From contig NZ_WLVL01000017.1 of NCBI RefSeq assembly GCF_009707125.1, positions 1 through 64,000 of the forward strand: a stretch of DNA of 64,000 nt, read 5' to 3'. How positions within the stretch are numbered: the first letter of the stretch is position 1; every line of letters starts with the position of its first letter. The position numbers were made by a program, and so were the translations under genes. The notes under the pieces are model-generated. The model saw nothing but the letters and a program-made list of their open reading frames with translations. It ran no database searches and had not been told where the DNA came from. The stretch comes from Arsenicicoccus cauae. GTDB taxonomy: Bacteria > Actinomycetota > Actinomycetes > Actinomycetales > Dermatophilaceae. Positions 32,103-41,052 of the stretch are shown here, in pieces.

Positions 32103-33083
32103 TCAGTGGGACAGGGCGCGGTCGACGCCGTCGAGCACGCGGTCGAGGTCGGGCAGGAAGTGCTCCTCGTACTTCGAGGGCGGGTAGGGCAGGTAATAGC
32201 CGGTGACGCGCTGGACCGGCGCCTCGAGGTGGTAGAAGCAGCGCTCCTGCACCTGGGCGGCGATCTCGGCGCCGAGCCCGAGGAAGGACGCCGCCTCGTG
32301 CACCACGACCAGCCGACCGGTGCGCTCGACCGACGCGGCCACGGTGTCGATGTCGAGCGGGCTGACCGAGCGCAGGTCGATGACCTCCAGCGAGGTGCCC
32401 TCCTCGGCGGCGGCCGCGGCGGCCTGGATGCAGGTCTTGACCATGGGGCCGTAGCACACGACCGTCACGTCGGTGCCGGGCACGATCACGTTGGCGCTGT
32501 AGAGGCCTCGGGGCGCGGACGTGGCCTCGAGGTCGACCTCGCCCTTCTCGTGGTAGCGGCGCTTGGGCTCGTAGAAGATCACCGGGTCGTCGGACTCGAT
32601 CGCCTGCTGGATGCCCCAGTAGGCGTCCTCGGGGTTGGAGACGAAGACGGTGCGCAGCCCCGCGGTGTGGGCGAAGTAGGCCTCGTTGGACTCGCTGTGG
32701 TGCTCGACGGCGCCGATGCCGCCACCCATCGGGATGCGGATCACCATGGGTAGCCGGAGTCTGCCGCGCGAGCGGTAGTGCATCTTGGAGACCTGGGACA
32801 CGATCTGGTCGAACGCCGGGTACACGAAGCCGTCGAACTGGATCTCCGCGACGGGGCGGTAACCGCGCAGCGCCATACCGACGCTCGTCCCGATGATGCC
32901 GGACTCGGCCAGGGCCGAGTCCATGACCCGGTGCTCGCCGAAGTCCTTCTGCAGGTGCTCGGTGATGCGGAAGACGCCGCCGAGCTTGCCGACGTCCTCT
33001 CCGCACACGATGACCTTGGGGTCACGCTCCATGGCGGCGCGCAGACCGGCGTTGATGGCCTTGGCGATGGTCAGCTTGGTCAT
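32103..33083 (-). CDS. bkdB: Branched-chain 2-oxoacid dehydrogenase E1 beta
   Basis: 326 aa transketolase-type subunit: MTKLTIAKAINAGLRAAMERDPKVIVCGEDVGKLGGVFR, SALAESGIIGTSVGMALRGYRPVAEIQF, IPMGGGIGAVEHHSESNEAYFAHTAGL and a C-terminal transketolase_C domain (TGRLVVVHEAASFLGLGAEIAA). Forms the alpha2beta2 E1 with BkdA using thiamine diphosphate. 3 bp downstream of bkdA and 20 bp upstream of bkdC. Confidence 0.95.
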   Translation of the reverse strand: MTKLTIAKAINAGLRAAMERDPKVIVCGEDVGKLGGVFRITEHLQKDFGEHRVMDSALAESGIIGTSVGMALRGYRPVAEIQFDGFVYPAFDQIVSQVSKMHYRSRGRLRLPMVIRIPMGGGIGAVEHHSESNEAYFAHTAGLRTVFVSNPEDAYWGIQQAIESDDPVIFYEPKRRYHEKGEVDLEATSAPRGLYSANVIVPGTDVTVVCYGPMVKTCIQAAAAAAEEGTSLEVIDLRSVSPLDIDTVAASVERTGRLVVVHEAASFLGLGAEIAAQVQERCFYHLEAPVQRVTGYYLPYPPSKYEEHFLPDLDRVLDGVDRALSH

Positions 33084-33086
33084 CGC

Positions 33087-34229
33087 TCAGTCCTCGAAGC
33101 TCGCGGCGTAGGCAGCGAACTCCGCGCGCTGCTGCTCGATCAGGGCGTGGTCGGGCTCGACGTAGACGTGGTCGAACATGCCGTGCGGGTCGGGGTCGGG
33201 CATGCCGACCGTCCCGGCGCGGATCGTCTCGGCCAAGGCGTCGGCCTCGCGCTCCAGGTCGTCGAAGAAGCCCTGGTCCGCCTTGCCCGACCGGGTGAGG
33301 TAGGCGCGCAGCCGCTGGATCGGGTCGCGGTGCTTCCACACCTCGACCTCGGCGTCGACGCGGTACTTGGTGGGGTCGTCCGAGGTCGTGTGCGCGGACA
33401 TGCGATAGGTGAAGGCCTCGATGAACGAGGGGCCCTGGCCGTCGCGGGCTCGGTCGAGCATGGCCTTGGAGACGGCGTATGACGCCAGCACGTCGTTGCC
33501 GTCGACCCGGATGCCGGGGAAGCCGAAGCCGTTGGCGCGGTGGTAGAGCGGGCCACGGGTCTGGCGCTCGTTGGGCTCGGAGATGGCCCACTGGTTGTTC
33601 TGGCAGAAGAAGACGATGGGGGCGTTGTTGACGCCGGCGAAGACGAAGGACTCGTTGACGTCGCCCTGGGCGGTGGCGCCGTCGCCGAAGAATGCGACGA
33701 CGGCGGCGTCGCGGTCGGGGTCGCCCGTGCCCACGTCGCCGTCGAGGGTGATCCCCATCGCGTAGCCCGTGCCCATGAGCACCTGGTTGCCGATGACGAT
33801 CGTGAAGAGCTGCATCCCGACCTCGTTCGGGTCCCAGCCGCCCTGGTCGACGCCGCGGAACTGCGACATCACCTGCAGGGGCTGAACCCCGCGGCACCAG
33901 CCGACGCCGTGCTCGCGGTAGCCGGGGAACGCGTAGTCCTGCTTGCGCATGGCCCGGCCCACGCCGATCTGGGCGGCCTCCTGACCGAGCAGCGAGACCC
34001 ACAGGCCGAGCTCGCCCTGGCGCTGCAGCGCGGTCCCCTCGGTGTCCACGCGACGGACGAGGAACATGTCGCGGTAGAACCCGCGCAGGTCCTCGTCGGC
34101 CAGCCCGTCGAGGTAGCGGGAGTACTCCGGGTGGTCGACCCGCTCCCCCTCGGGGGTGAGCAGCTGGACCATCTCCGGCCCGCCGTAGGCGTCTCTGGCG
34201 CCTTCTCGGGCGACGACGTTGTCGCTCAT
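33087..34229 (-). CDS. bkdA: Branched-chain 2-oxoacid dehydrogenase E1 alpha
   Basis: 380 aa. ThDP-binding motif GDGATAQGDVNESFVFAGVNNAPIVFFCQNN (GDG...NN), preceded by QEAAQIGVGRAMRKQDYAFPGYREHG and followed by RMSAHTTSDDPTKYR, the phosphorylation-loop equivalent. ATG 34229 has GGAGA upstream; an in-frame earlier start is rejected. First gene of the bkd operon; the 209 bp upstream are GC-rich without an obvious promoter motif. Confidence 0.95.
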   Translation of the reverse strand: MSDNVVAREGARDAYGGPEMVQLLTPEGERVDHPEYSRYLDGLADEDLRGFYRDMFLVRRVDTEGTALQRQGELGLWVSLLGQEAAQIGVGRAMRKQDYAFPGYREHGVGWCRGVQPLQVMSQFRGVDQGGWDPNEVGMQLFTIVIGNQVLMGTGYAMGITLDGDVGTGDPDRDAAVVAFFGDGATAQGDVNESFVFAGVNNAPIVFFCQNNQWAISEPNERQTRGPLYHRANGFGFPGIRVDGNDVLASYAVSKAMLDRARDGQGPSFIEAFTYRMSAHTTSDDPTKYRVDAEVEVWKHRDPIQRLRAYLTRSGKADQGFFDDLEREADALAETIRAGTVGMPDPDPHGMFDHVYVEPDHALIEQQRAEFAAYAASFED

Positions 34230-34438
34230 CTGCGATCTCCTTCGATCCTTGGGGCCGGGCAGGGTCGCTGCTCCGGCCTGGTTCGGGGCCACGAGGGACG
34301 GGGTCACCGCCCCGGTGCGGGCGCCTCGTCGTGACGACGGCCCGGTCCGGTTGCTCGTGGCGGTCAACACGTCCCGTCGGACGCTTGGGCCTGGCGAGGG
34401 CAGCGTACCTGCCCGGCGGACCGGTGTCGCCCGTCGGG

Positions 34439-35449
34439 TCAGGGCAGGCCGGGCGCCGGGGCGCTCGTCGAGGCCCCCGCCGAGGCCGTCGCCCCCGCCG
34501 TGGCCGTCGCGCCTGCCGAGGGGGCGCTCCGGGTGGCGGCGGTGGCGGTCGCCGTCGAGGGCGTGGTCGGGCCGGTGGGGCTCTTCGATCCGGGGTCGGC
34601 GGGCGTCGTGCCCGGATCGGCGGGCGTCGTGCCCGGGTCGGTGGGCGTCGTGCCCGGGTCGGTGGGCGTCGTGCCCGGGTCGGTGGGGGTGGAGCCGGGC
34701 GCCGTCGTCGGGTCCGTGGTCCCCGGCGTCGGGTCGGTCGGCGTCGTGGTCTCGTCGGGCGGCTTGGGCATGCGGCGTGAGATCGGACCCCCGGTCTCTG
34801 GGGCGGGCTCGTCGGGAGGGCCCTCGGACGGTTGCGGGGTGGGCGTCCGGTCCGGCGTCGTCGGCGCCTGCGCGATGACCGGCGAGGAGGCGATCGCGGA
34901 CTCGTCGGAGGCGGGTGCGGCCTCAGGTGCGAGGACGGGCGGGAGCTCGGCCATGGAGGCCAGCACCTCGTCGGCGTCGACGCCGGTGAGCGGCTCTGCC
35001 ACATCGAGCAGCGGGCGCAGGGCCGCGAGCGCCTCCAGACGCTCCTGCGCCGGCTCGATCACGGTCTGCTCGAGCACCTGACCCCGGGGGGCGGCAGACA
35101 GCAGGACGATGCCCTCGAGCGGCTCGGCAGCCGGCGCCGGCGCCTCCGGGCGCTGGGCCTGCTGCGCGACGAGCGCACGTGAGACCGACGGGCCCTGGGC
35201 GGTGAGCACCTCGGCCGGCCCCCCGGGCTGATAGGCCGTCCCGCCGGCCGACGACGTGCCCGACGACGTGCTCGTGCCGCCGTCGAGGACCCCGTCCAGG
35301 ACGCCGGGGGCGGTGCTCAGGGAGAGCCCGGCCAGGCCGAGGGTGGCGGACACACCGAGGGCCGACAGGGCGAGGGCCGGCCCCCAGGCCGCCCCCTCCT
35401 GTCGGCTCGACGGCCTGCCTCCAGGCCCGGATGTCCCCATGCTCACCAT
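34439..35449 (-). CDS. Pro/Thr-rich hypothetical protein with one N-terminal membrane helix
   Basis: 336 aa. A membrane helix at about 25-45 (GPALALSALGVSATLGLAGL) is followed by extracytoplasmic sequence, a moderately conserved-looking helical stretch (about 85-175) and then low-complexity sequence with about five heptads of the type TTPTDPG/TTPADPG (encoded near 34600-34690 by 21-bp tandem units) and an Ala/Thr/Ser-rich end. A surface-exposed, cell-wall-spanning protein is likely. No family recognised. The repeat number may vary between strains. Confidence 0.6.
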   Translation of the reverse strand: MVSMGTSGPGGRPSSRQEGAAWGPALALSALGVSATLGLAGLSLSTAPGVLDGVLDGGTSTSSGTSSAGGTAYQPGGPAEVLTAQGPSVSRALVAQQAQRPEAPAPAAEPLEGIVLLSAAPRGQVLEQTVIEPAQERLEALAALRPLLDVAEPLTGVDADEVLASMAELPPVLAPEAAPASDESAIASSPVIAQAPTTPDRTPTPQPSEGPPDEPAPETGGPISRRMPKPPDETTTPTDPTPGTTDPTTAPGSTPTDPGTTPTDPGTTPTDPGTTPADPGTTPADPGSKSPTGPTTPSTATATAATRSAPSAGATATAGATASAGASTSAPAPGLP

Positions 35450-35506
35450 GGTGGAGTCACGCCCGGGTCACCGACAAGTGAACCTGGGGCAAACCGTCAC
35501 TGCGGA

Positions 35507-36658
35507 CTAGTCACCCGGCTGGACGCGGGGGCGGACACGGTCCGCGACCTCCAGCAGGCGGGTGTTGGCCTCCTCCTCACCGATGGTCACGCGGACGCCG
35601 TCGGTGCCGTACTGCCGGACCACGAGTCCCGCCTCGCGCAGGGCCTCGGCGAGCTCGGCGCAGTGCTCCCCCACCGGGAAGTAGACGAAGTTGGCCTGGG
35701 TGTCGGGCAGGCGCCATCCCTGCTCCGCCAGACCGGTGGTCACGCGATCACGCTCCGTGACGAGTGCCTGCACCCGCTCGTCGAGCTCGGCGAACAGGCC
35801 CAGGCTGGCGACCGCGGCGTCCTCGGCGATCCTCGACACGCCGAACGGCAGGGCGCACTTGCGCAGGGCCGCCGCGACCTCGGAGGGCGCCACGGCATAC
35901 CCGACCCTCAGGCCCGCGAGGCCGTAGGCCTTCGAGAAGGTCCGCAGCACCGCGATGTTGCTGTGGTTGCGGTAGAGCTCGATCGCGTCCGGCGTCGCCG
36001 GGTCGCGGACGAACTCGAGGTAGGCCTCGTCGATGACGACCAGGACGTGCGGCGGCACCTGCGCGAGGAAGGCCTCCAGCTCGTCGGCGTGGACCGACGG
36101 GCCGGTGGGGTTGTTGGGTGTGCAGACGATGACCAGGCGGGTGCGGTCGGTGATCGCCGCGGCCATCGCCGGGAGGTCGTGGCGCTGGTCGGCGGTGAGC
36201 GGCACCTGCACGCTCGTCGCGCCGGCGAGCGCGGTGACGATGGGGTAGAGCTCGAAGGACCGCCAGGGATAGACGACCTCGTCGCCCGGGCCGCAGGTCG
36301 CCGTCACGAGCTGGGTGAGGACGGCCGACGAGCCGGTGCCCGTGCTGATGTGGTCGTTGGGCACGCCGAGGAAGTCCGCCAACGCCTGGGTCAGCTCGGT
36401 CACCGCCATGTCGGGGTAGCGGTTGACCGTGGTGGCGGAGGCCGCGATGACCTCGAGCACGCTCGGCAGCGGGGGGTAGGGGTTCTCGTTGCTGCTGACC
36501 TTGTAGGTCCTCAGGCCGGGGACCTCGGGCGCCGGGCGTCCCGGGACGTAGGCGGGCACGGCGGCGAGGGTCTCGCGCAGCCGCACCTCGCTCTCGGGGG
36601 TGGCCGCGTCGTCGCGGTCGGGGCTGAGCTCGCTGGTGGCGGCGTCGGCTGCGGTCAT
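35507..36658 (-). CDS. pat: HisC-like aminotransferase (histidinol-phosphate/aromatic; HisC2/Pat type)
   Basis: 383 aa fold-type I PLP enzyme. PLP lysine in [15 protein letters not shown] (about 240), with [19 protein letters not shown] and the family-specific [16 protein letters not shown] and [13 protein letters not shown]. It is closest in memory to M. tuberculosis Rv3772 (HisC2/Pat), which favours aromatic substrates; a true histidinol-phosphate role cannot be excluded, as no other his genes are nearby. ATG 36658 preferred; in-frame ATG 36685 overlaps the divergent gene's promoter region. Confidence 0.85.
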   Translation of the reverse strand: MTAADAATSELSPDRDDAATPESEVRLRETLAAVPAYVPGRPAPEVPGLRTYKVSSNENPYPPLPSVLEVIAASATTVNRYPDMAVTELTQALADFLGVPNDHISTGTGSSAVLTQLVTATCGPGDEVVYPWRSFELYPIVTALAGATSVQVPLTADQRHDLPAMAAAITDRTRLVIVCTPNNPTGPSVHADELEAFLAQVPPHVLVVIDEAYLEFVRDPATPDAIELYRNHSNIAVLRTFSKAYGLAGLRVGYAVAPSEVAAALRKCALPFGVSRIAEDAAVASLGLFAELDERVQALVTERDRVTTGLAEQGWRLPDTQANFVYFPVGEHCAELAEALREAGLVVRQYGTDGVRVTIGEEEANTRLLEVADRVRPRVQPGD

Positions 36659-36693
36659 GGCACCACCATATGCGGGGGTCGACATGTCACCAT

Positions 36694-37092
36694 ATGGCCA
36701 TGAGGAACCTCGCGATCAAGACCCTCGTCAACGGCATCGCGCTCTGGGTCGCGGCCGTGGTCGTCTCCGGGATCCACCTGGGCGAGGACAAGCCGTCCCT
36801 CGCCACGCGCCTGCTGTCGATCCTGCTGGTGGCCGTCGTGTTCGGCCTGATCAACGCGGTCGTCAAGCCGGTCGTCAAGTTCTTCAGCTGGCCGGCGATC
36901 ATCCTCACGCTCGGGTTGTTCACGTGGGTGGTCAACGCCCTGATGCTCCAGCTCACGTCGTGGCTGGCGGGTCCGCTCGGCCTGGACTTCCGGGTCGACA
37001 GCTTCTTCTGGGACGCGATCCTGGGGGCGTTGGTCGTGGCGTTCGTGTCGCTGCTGCTCAACATCCTGCTGCCCGACCCCGACGAGCTCTGA
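36694..37092 (+). CDS. Phage holin-like membrane protein (Phage_holin_4_2/PF04020)
   Basis: 132 aa with four membrane helices: [22 protein letters not shown], then [57 protein letters not shown] and a last helix. The [12 protein letters not shown]...P...LTLGLF pattern is typical of PF04020. The chromosomal family is of unknown function. Alternative in-frame ATGs at 36670 and 36700. Divergent from the aminotransferase; CACCATATG occurs twice in the shared region (36664-36672 and 36688-36696). Confidence 0.82.
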   Translation: MAMRNLAIKTLVNGIALWVAAVVVSGIHLGEDKPSLATRLLSILLVAVVFGLINAVVKPVVKFFSWPAIILTLGLFTWVVNALMLQLTSWLAGPLGLDFRVDSFFWDAILGALVVAFVSLLLNILLPDPDEL

Positions 37093-37114
37093 TCCCCCCT
37101 CCCCGCCTCCCGTG

Positions 37115-37163
37115 ACGACGGGGACCTTCGTGCTCGCCTGGCGGGCATGAACGTCCCCGTCGT
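37115..37163. terminator. Family B palindrome between convergent genes
   Basis: ACGACGGGGACcTTCGTGC and the mirrored GCAtGAACGTCCCCGTCGT form an imperfect stem over about 21 nt. It is related to the palindromes at 13517-13565 and 47699-47737 and lies between the holin-like gene and the Nudix gene, where it can terminate both. Confidence 0.65.
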
Positions 37164-37219
37164 GCGTTGGAGCGGGCCGGCGGTGGAGGGGCCGGTGCTG
37201 GGAGGGTCGGCCGTGGGTG

Positions 37220-37984
37220 TCAGGCGCGCGGGCGGCCGTCGACGAGGTATGCCGTGCCGCTGCCGACCGGCGTGGCGGCGAGGTGCTCCAGCAGGGTCAC
37301 GACATACGCGGCGCAGTGCTCCCGCACCTGCTCGGGCGTGGCCCAGTGCAGGGCGCGGATCTCGCGCGGCTGCAAGGTGACCCGGCCCACGAGGTCGGCC
37401 GGGTGCACGCCGCCGTCGAAGACGAACAAGGTGGCGTCGCTCCACCCTCGGTAGGGCGGGAGCCAGTCGACGGCCAGCAGCTCACGGGCCGGCAGGTCCA
37501 GGCCGAGCTCCTCGGCGACCTCGCGCTCGGCGGTCGTCGACGGCGGCTCCCCCGGGTCGACGATGCCGCCCGGCAGGTCCCACTCACGCTTGTAGGTGAG
37601 CTCGCAGAGCAGGACGCGGCCGTCCGGGTCGCGCAGCAGCGTCTGGGCGATGTTGCGCTTGGTGGGCATCGTGGTGTCGAGCACGCCGAGGAAGCCCTCG
37701 CGCGTCTCGGGGCCGGGGTCGGCCGCCAGCCGAGCCATGACGACGCGGTCCCCGTGGCCGGGACCGATGCCGCGCAGGGTGCCTTCGTGCCGCAGGCCGA
37801 GCCGAGCCGCCAGGCGGTGCGTGACCACGTCGTCGGGGTCGTGCAGCGTCTGCACCCGGCGCCACCCGTCGGCGATCCCCGCGGCGACCTCGTCGCGCAG
37901 CGCGTCGATCCCCGCGAGGTCGTCGGGCGAGTGACCGGTGAGGTCGAGCTCGACGATCCCGTCGCCGATCTCGCGGGCGATCAT
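37220..37984 (-). CDS. Nudix hydrolase with N-terminal GNAT-like segment
   Basis: 254 aa. A complete Nudix box, G-x5-E-x7-REVAEELGL (GGIVDPGEPPSTTAE then REVAEELGLD), lies at about 137-160. The first 90 residues end in THRLAARLGLRHEGTLRGIG...DRVVMARL, which looks like the last strands of a GNAT acetyltransferase. Diphosphohydrolase of unknown substrate. The ATG overlaps the upstream esterase stop by 4 nt, so the two are cotranscribed. Confidence 0.82.
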   Translation of the reverse strand: MIAREIGDGIVELDLTGHSPDDLAGIDALRDEVAAGIADGWRRVQTLHDPDDVVTHRLAARLGLRHEGTLRGIGPGHGDRVVMARLAADPGPETREGFLGVLDTTMPTKRNIAQTLLRDPDGRVLLCELTYKREWDLPGGIVDPGEPPSTTAEREVAEELGLDLPARELLAVDWLPPYRGWSDATLFVFDGGVHPADLVGRVTLQPREIRALHWATPEQVREHCAAYVVTLLEHLAATPVGSGTAYLVDGRPRA

Positions 37985-39042
37985 CGGCGCACCAGCAGGT
38001 CGCGCACGGCCTCGGCCACCTCGATGACGAGGTCACGGCTGGTGCGCGAGACGCCCATGGCGTTGATGTCGCCGTGCGTGCCGTCCTCGTCGACCCGGAG
38101 CGTGACCGGCACCCCGGCCTCCTCGAGACGCGCGGCGTAGGCCAGGGCCTCGTCGCGCAGCACGTCGAAGGCCGACACCAGGACGTAGGCCGGGGGCAGC
38201 CCGCCGAGGTGGCGCGCGAGCAGCGGCGAGGCGTCGGGGTGGCGGGCCTGCTCGGGCTCGCGCAGGTAGTGCGAGGCGTACCAGTCCATGGTGGCCTCGG
38301 TGAGGAAGTAGCCCGTGGGGAACAGCGCGTAGGACCGCGACTTGCGCGACCAGTCGGTGACGGGGTTGAGCAGCACCTGCAGGTCCGGGCCGCCGGCCTC
38401 GTCCTCGACGGTGCGGTGGCACACGACGGCGGCGAGGTTGCCGCCGGCGCTGTCGCCCATGACGGCGACCGGGGTCGAGCCGTCACCGCCCAGCTCGTCG
38501 CGGTGGTCGCGCACGTGCCGGAACGCCGCCACCGCGTCCTCGACCGCGCACGGGAAGGGCGCCTCCGGCGCCAGGCGGTAGTCGACCGAGACGACGGTCA
38601 GACCGGCATAGCGCGCGACGAATCGGCATACGGGATCGGCACTGTCGAGGGAACCGGCCACGAAGCCGCCGCCGTGGAGGTAGACGACCACCCCGGGGGC
38701 GGGCTCGCCCGGCGAGGGGTCGTAGGTGCGGGTGCGGATCGGGCCGGCGGGCCCCGGGAGCGAGCCGTCGCGGACGGACGCGACGTGCGGCTGATGGCCG
38801 AAGAGCCAGGCCTCGGTCTCGATCTCGGCGCGCCACTGGTCCGGGGTCAGCTCGGCGGCGTCGCTGCCGGGGGCCAGGTCGAGCAGGCGCAGCGCCACCT
38901 GCACGTCCGTGCGCAGGGTATGGCCGTCGACGCGCCGCGGCCGGCCCGCGACCAGACGCAGGACCGGCCGGGGCAGGCGTGCGACACCACGCAGCACGGA
39001 CTGCGTCGCGCGCAGGGTCAGGGGACGGCGGGTCGAGGGCAC
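37981..39042 (-). CDS. Alpha/beta hydrolase, hormone-sensitive lipase (HSL) family esterase
   Basis: 353 aa. Oxyanion motif HGGGFVAGSLD (about 123), nucleophile GDSAGGN (about 197), acid in VSAFDVLRDE and catalytic His probably in EDGTHGDINAMG (usual motif HGF, here HGD). The N-terminal cap region is 110 residues. Carboxylesterase on short or medium acyl esters is the family activity. GTG 39042 chosen as start because it follows the EamA stop by 7 bp; no strong ribosome binding site. Confidence 0.85.
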   Translation of the reverse strand: MPSTRRPLTLRATQSVLRGVARLPRPVLRLVAGRPRRVDGHTLRTDVQVALRLLDLAPGSDAAELTPDQWRAEIETEAWLFGHQPHVASVRDGSLPGPAGPIRTRTYDPSPGEPAPGVVVYLHGGGFVAGSLDSADPVCRFVARYAGLTVVSVDYRLAPEAPFPCAVEDAVAAFRHVRDHRDELGGDGSTPVAVMGDSAGGNLAAVVCHRTVEDEAGGPDLQVLLNPVTDWSRKSRSYALFPTGYFLTEATMDWYASHYLREPEQARHPDASPLLARHLGGLPPAYVLVSAFDVLRDEALAYAARLEEAGVPVTLRVDEDGTHGDINAMGVSRTSRDLVIEVAEAVRDLLVRR

Positions 39043-39049
39043 GTCCCCA

Positions 39050-40147
39050 TCATGCCCGCGACTCCCCGATCTTGACGGCCGCAACACCCGCGAGGATCAG
39101 CGCCCCACCGGCGAGCTGGACGAGGCCCGGGAGCTCGCCGAGCAGGAGCCACGCGATGAGCACCGCGAACACCACCTCGGTCAGCCCGACGAAGGACGCG
39201 ACGGTCGAGCCGAGCCTCCGGGTCGCGGCGACGCCGAAGCCGTAGGCCACCGCCGCGGCGAGCAGGACCAGGCCGAGGACGGGCACCCACCAGGGCGCCG
39301 TCATGCTGGCGAGGGCCACGGGTCGGGTCGTCGCGACCATGGGGACGAGGCCGACCACGCCCACCAGAGCGAGCACCACGCCGCCGACGACCATGCCGCC
39401 GGCCGCGAGGGCGATGGGCGGCAGACCCTTGGTGTCGCGGGCGGCGAGCAGGAAGTAGGTGGCGTTGCAGCAGGCGGCGGCGAGTCCCCACAGGAGCCCG
39501 ACCGGGTCGATGCCGATGCCGCCGAACAGGTCGATGACCAGGGCGAGCCCGGCCATGGACAGGGTCGCGCCGAGCAGCGTCGCCGGGGCCGGGGTGCGTC
39601 GGGTGCGCAGCCAGACGTAGCCGACGATGAGGACGGGGGCGAGGTACTCCAGCAGGAGCGCGACGCCGACCGACAGGTGCGTGACGGCGTTGAAGTAGAA
39701 CAGCTGGCTGCCGGCCACGGCGACCACGCCATAGGCGATGATCACGCCGGCGTTGTCGACGAAGGCGCGCAGCCGGTGCCGCATCAACCACAGGGCCGGT
39801 ATGCCGAGGGCGAGCGCGGCACCCGCGATGCGGGCGGTGACGGCGGCGCCCGGGCTCCAGCCCGCCTCGAGCAGCGCCTTGGCAAAGGATCCCGAGGTGG
39901 CGAAGCCGACGGCCGAGATCAGGGCGAGGACCAGACCACGGGAGACGCCGCGGGGGCGGGTGCGAGCGGGGTGCTCGGTGGCCCGCTCGGTGACCCGCTC
40001 GGTGGCCAGCTCGTCGGGGACCGGAGGCAGCGGGTCGACGTCGACGTCGCCGAGGCGGAGAGCGTCCACGACGGGGTCCGTGACGGTGGGGTGAGCGACG
40101 ATCGGGTCCGTGACGGTCGGGTCGGTGGTGCGGGTCATGGCGGTCAT
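39050..40147 (-). CDS. EamA-family (DMT) transporter
   Basis: 365 aa with ten predicted helices in two EamA repeats (GLVLALISAVGFATSGSFAKALLEAG; LLWGLAAACCNATYFLLAA; VASFVGLTEVVFAVLIAWLLLGELPGLVQLAGGALILAGV). A 65-residue N-terminal tail carries short repeats (TDPTVTDPIVAHPTVTDPVV; ATERVTERATEH). GAGAGGAG precedes ATG 40147. It is divergent from a CGNR regulator with a palindrome between them, a common arrangement in actinomycetes. The substrate is an unknown metabolite. Confidence 0.88.
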   Translation of the reverse strand: MTAMTRTTDPTVTDPIVAHPTVTDPVVDALRLGDVDVDPLPPVPDELATERVTERATEHPARTRPRGVSRGLVLALISAVGFATSGSFAKALLEAGWSPGAAVTARIAGAALALGIPALWLMRHRLRAFVDNAGVIIAYGVVAVAGSQLFYFNAVTHLSVGVALLLEYLAPVLIVGYVWLRTRRTPAPATLLGATLSMAGLALVIDLFGGIGIDPVGLLWGLAAACCNATYFLLAARDTKGLPPIALAAGGMVVGGVVLALVGVVGLVPMVATTRPVALASMTAPWWVPVLGLVLLAAAVAYGFGVAATRRLGSTVASFVGLTEVVFAVLIAWLLLGELPGLVQLAGGALILAGVAAVKIGESRA

Positions 40148-40225
40148 GGGCACTCCTCTCGGGGGCTTCGAGGCACGACTGTCGTGACGCACGACAGCGG
40201 GCGTCATGAGCGAAGTGGGTTTACG

Positions 40226-40238
40226 CTAGTGACACTAG
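40226..40238. promoter_or_regulatory. Operator palindrome CTAGTG-A-CACTAG
   Basis: A perfect 13-bp palindrome in the 115-bp divergent region between the EamA transporter and the CGNR gene, 25 bp upstream of the CGNR ATG. AT-rich relative to its surroundings. A second inverted repeat, CACGAC..GTCGTG, lies at about 40172-40196. The likely ligand-responsive binder is the CGNR protein itself (inference). Confidence 0.55.
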
Positions 40239-40262
40239 ACCTGGGCCGAGTAAGGAGTCAAT

Positions 40263-40805
40263 ATGACTTTTGCCCATGACACCCGCGACGCTCTGGTATC
40301 GATGGCCGCGCTGGTCAACACGGGCGTCGAGCCGGCGACGCTGAGCACACTGGAGGACCTCGAGGAGTTCGTGGGCCAGTTCGGTTACACGGGGGCGCGG
40401 GCGCACGACGCGGCCGAGCTGGCGGGGGTGCTCGCGCTGCGCGGGGAGCTGCACCGCCTGTGGGAGCTCGACGAGGAGGGCGTGGTCGGCCTGGTCAACG
40501 ACCTGCTGGCCCGCCACCAGGCGCTCCCGCAGGTCGTGCGCCACGAGGGCTGGTGGGACTGGCACCTGCACGCCATCTCGAGCTCCGCTCCGCTGGCGCA
40601 CCGGATCGCCGTCGAGTCCGCGATGGCGATGGTGGACGTGGTGCGCTCCGGCGAGCTGGACCGGCTGCGGGTGTGCGAGGCCGAGGACTGCGACGGTGTG
40701 ATCATCGACCTGTCCAAGAACCGCTCGCGCCGCTACTGCGACCGCGGCTGCGGCAACCGCATGGCGGTCCAGGCCTACCGCTCCCGCAAGACCTACCGGG
40801 GGTAG
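40263..40805 (+). CDS. CGNR zinc-finger (ABATE domain) transcriptional regulator
   Basis: 180 aa. The ABATE domain fills the N-terminus (THDTRDALVSMAALVNT-like opening; ALRGELHRLWE). The C-terminal zinc finger is LRVCEAEDCDGVIIDLSKNRSRRYCDRGCGNRMAVQAYRSRK with the CGNR signature CxxxxC...YCDRxCGNR. AAGGAG precedes the ATG. The last codons (TAC CGG GGG TAG) are part of a family A repeat, so the repeat supplies the stop codon and the terminal YRG. Confidence 0.9.
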   Translation: MTFAHDTRDALVSMAALVNTGVEPATLSTLEDLEEFVGQFGYTGARAHDAAELAGVLALRGELHRLWELDEEGVVGLVNDLLARHQALPQVVRHEGWWDWHLHAISSSAPLAHRIAVESAMAMVDVVRSGELDRLRVCEAEDCDGVIIDLSKNRSRRYCDRGCGNRMAVQAYRSRKTYRG

Positions 40806-40857
40806 AGGCATCGGCCGGCCTCCGTCCCCCAGGTCGATGATCCGGAGGCCGGCTGAT
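40798..40857 (+). repeat. Family A repeat, copy A1 (3' end of CGNR gene)
   Basis: Left stem GGGGGTAGAGGCATC (40798-40812) and the 23-nt loop (40813-40835, containing GGCCGGCCTCCGTCCCCCAG) match the family. The right stem is kept for only four bases (GATG) and then diverges. A new stem, ATCGGCCGGCCTCCG (40810-40824) with CGGAGGCCGGCTGAT (40843-40857), makes a strong hairpin instead, a likely terminator for the CGNR gene. Confidence 0.7.
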
Positions 40858-41052
40858 CGTGCGCGCGTGCGGGATGTGCGTGTATGCCGACCCGCCCACC
40901 ACCACACCGAGTCGCCGCCACGTGCCGGCCTGTGCTTCATCGCACGGTCGGTGAGCTTCCCGGTCGCGCACGAGCCCACCGTCAGGACGGGTGAGCCTGC
41001 CGCGGCTAAGGTCGAGCAGACAGCACATCCCGCACGCGAGGAGAGGACTGAC

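Noticed and set aside
34600-34690. Regular 21-bp repeats as a CRISPR or regulatory iteron array
   Set aside because: They are in frame within a Pro/Thr-rich protein and encode heptapeptides.
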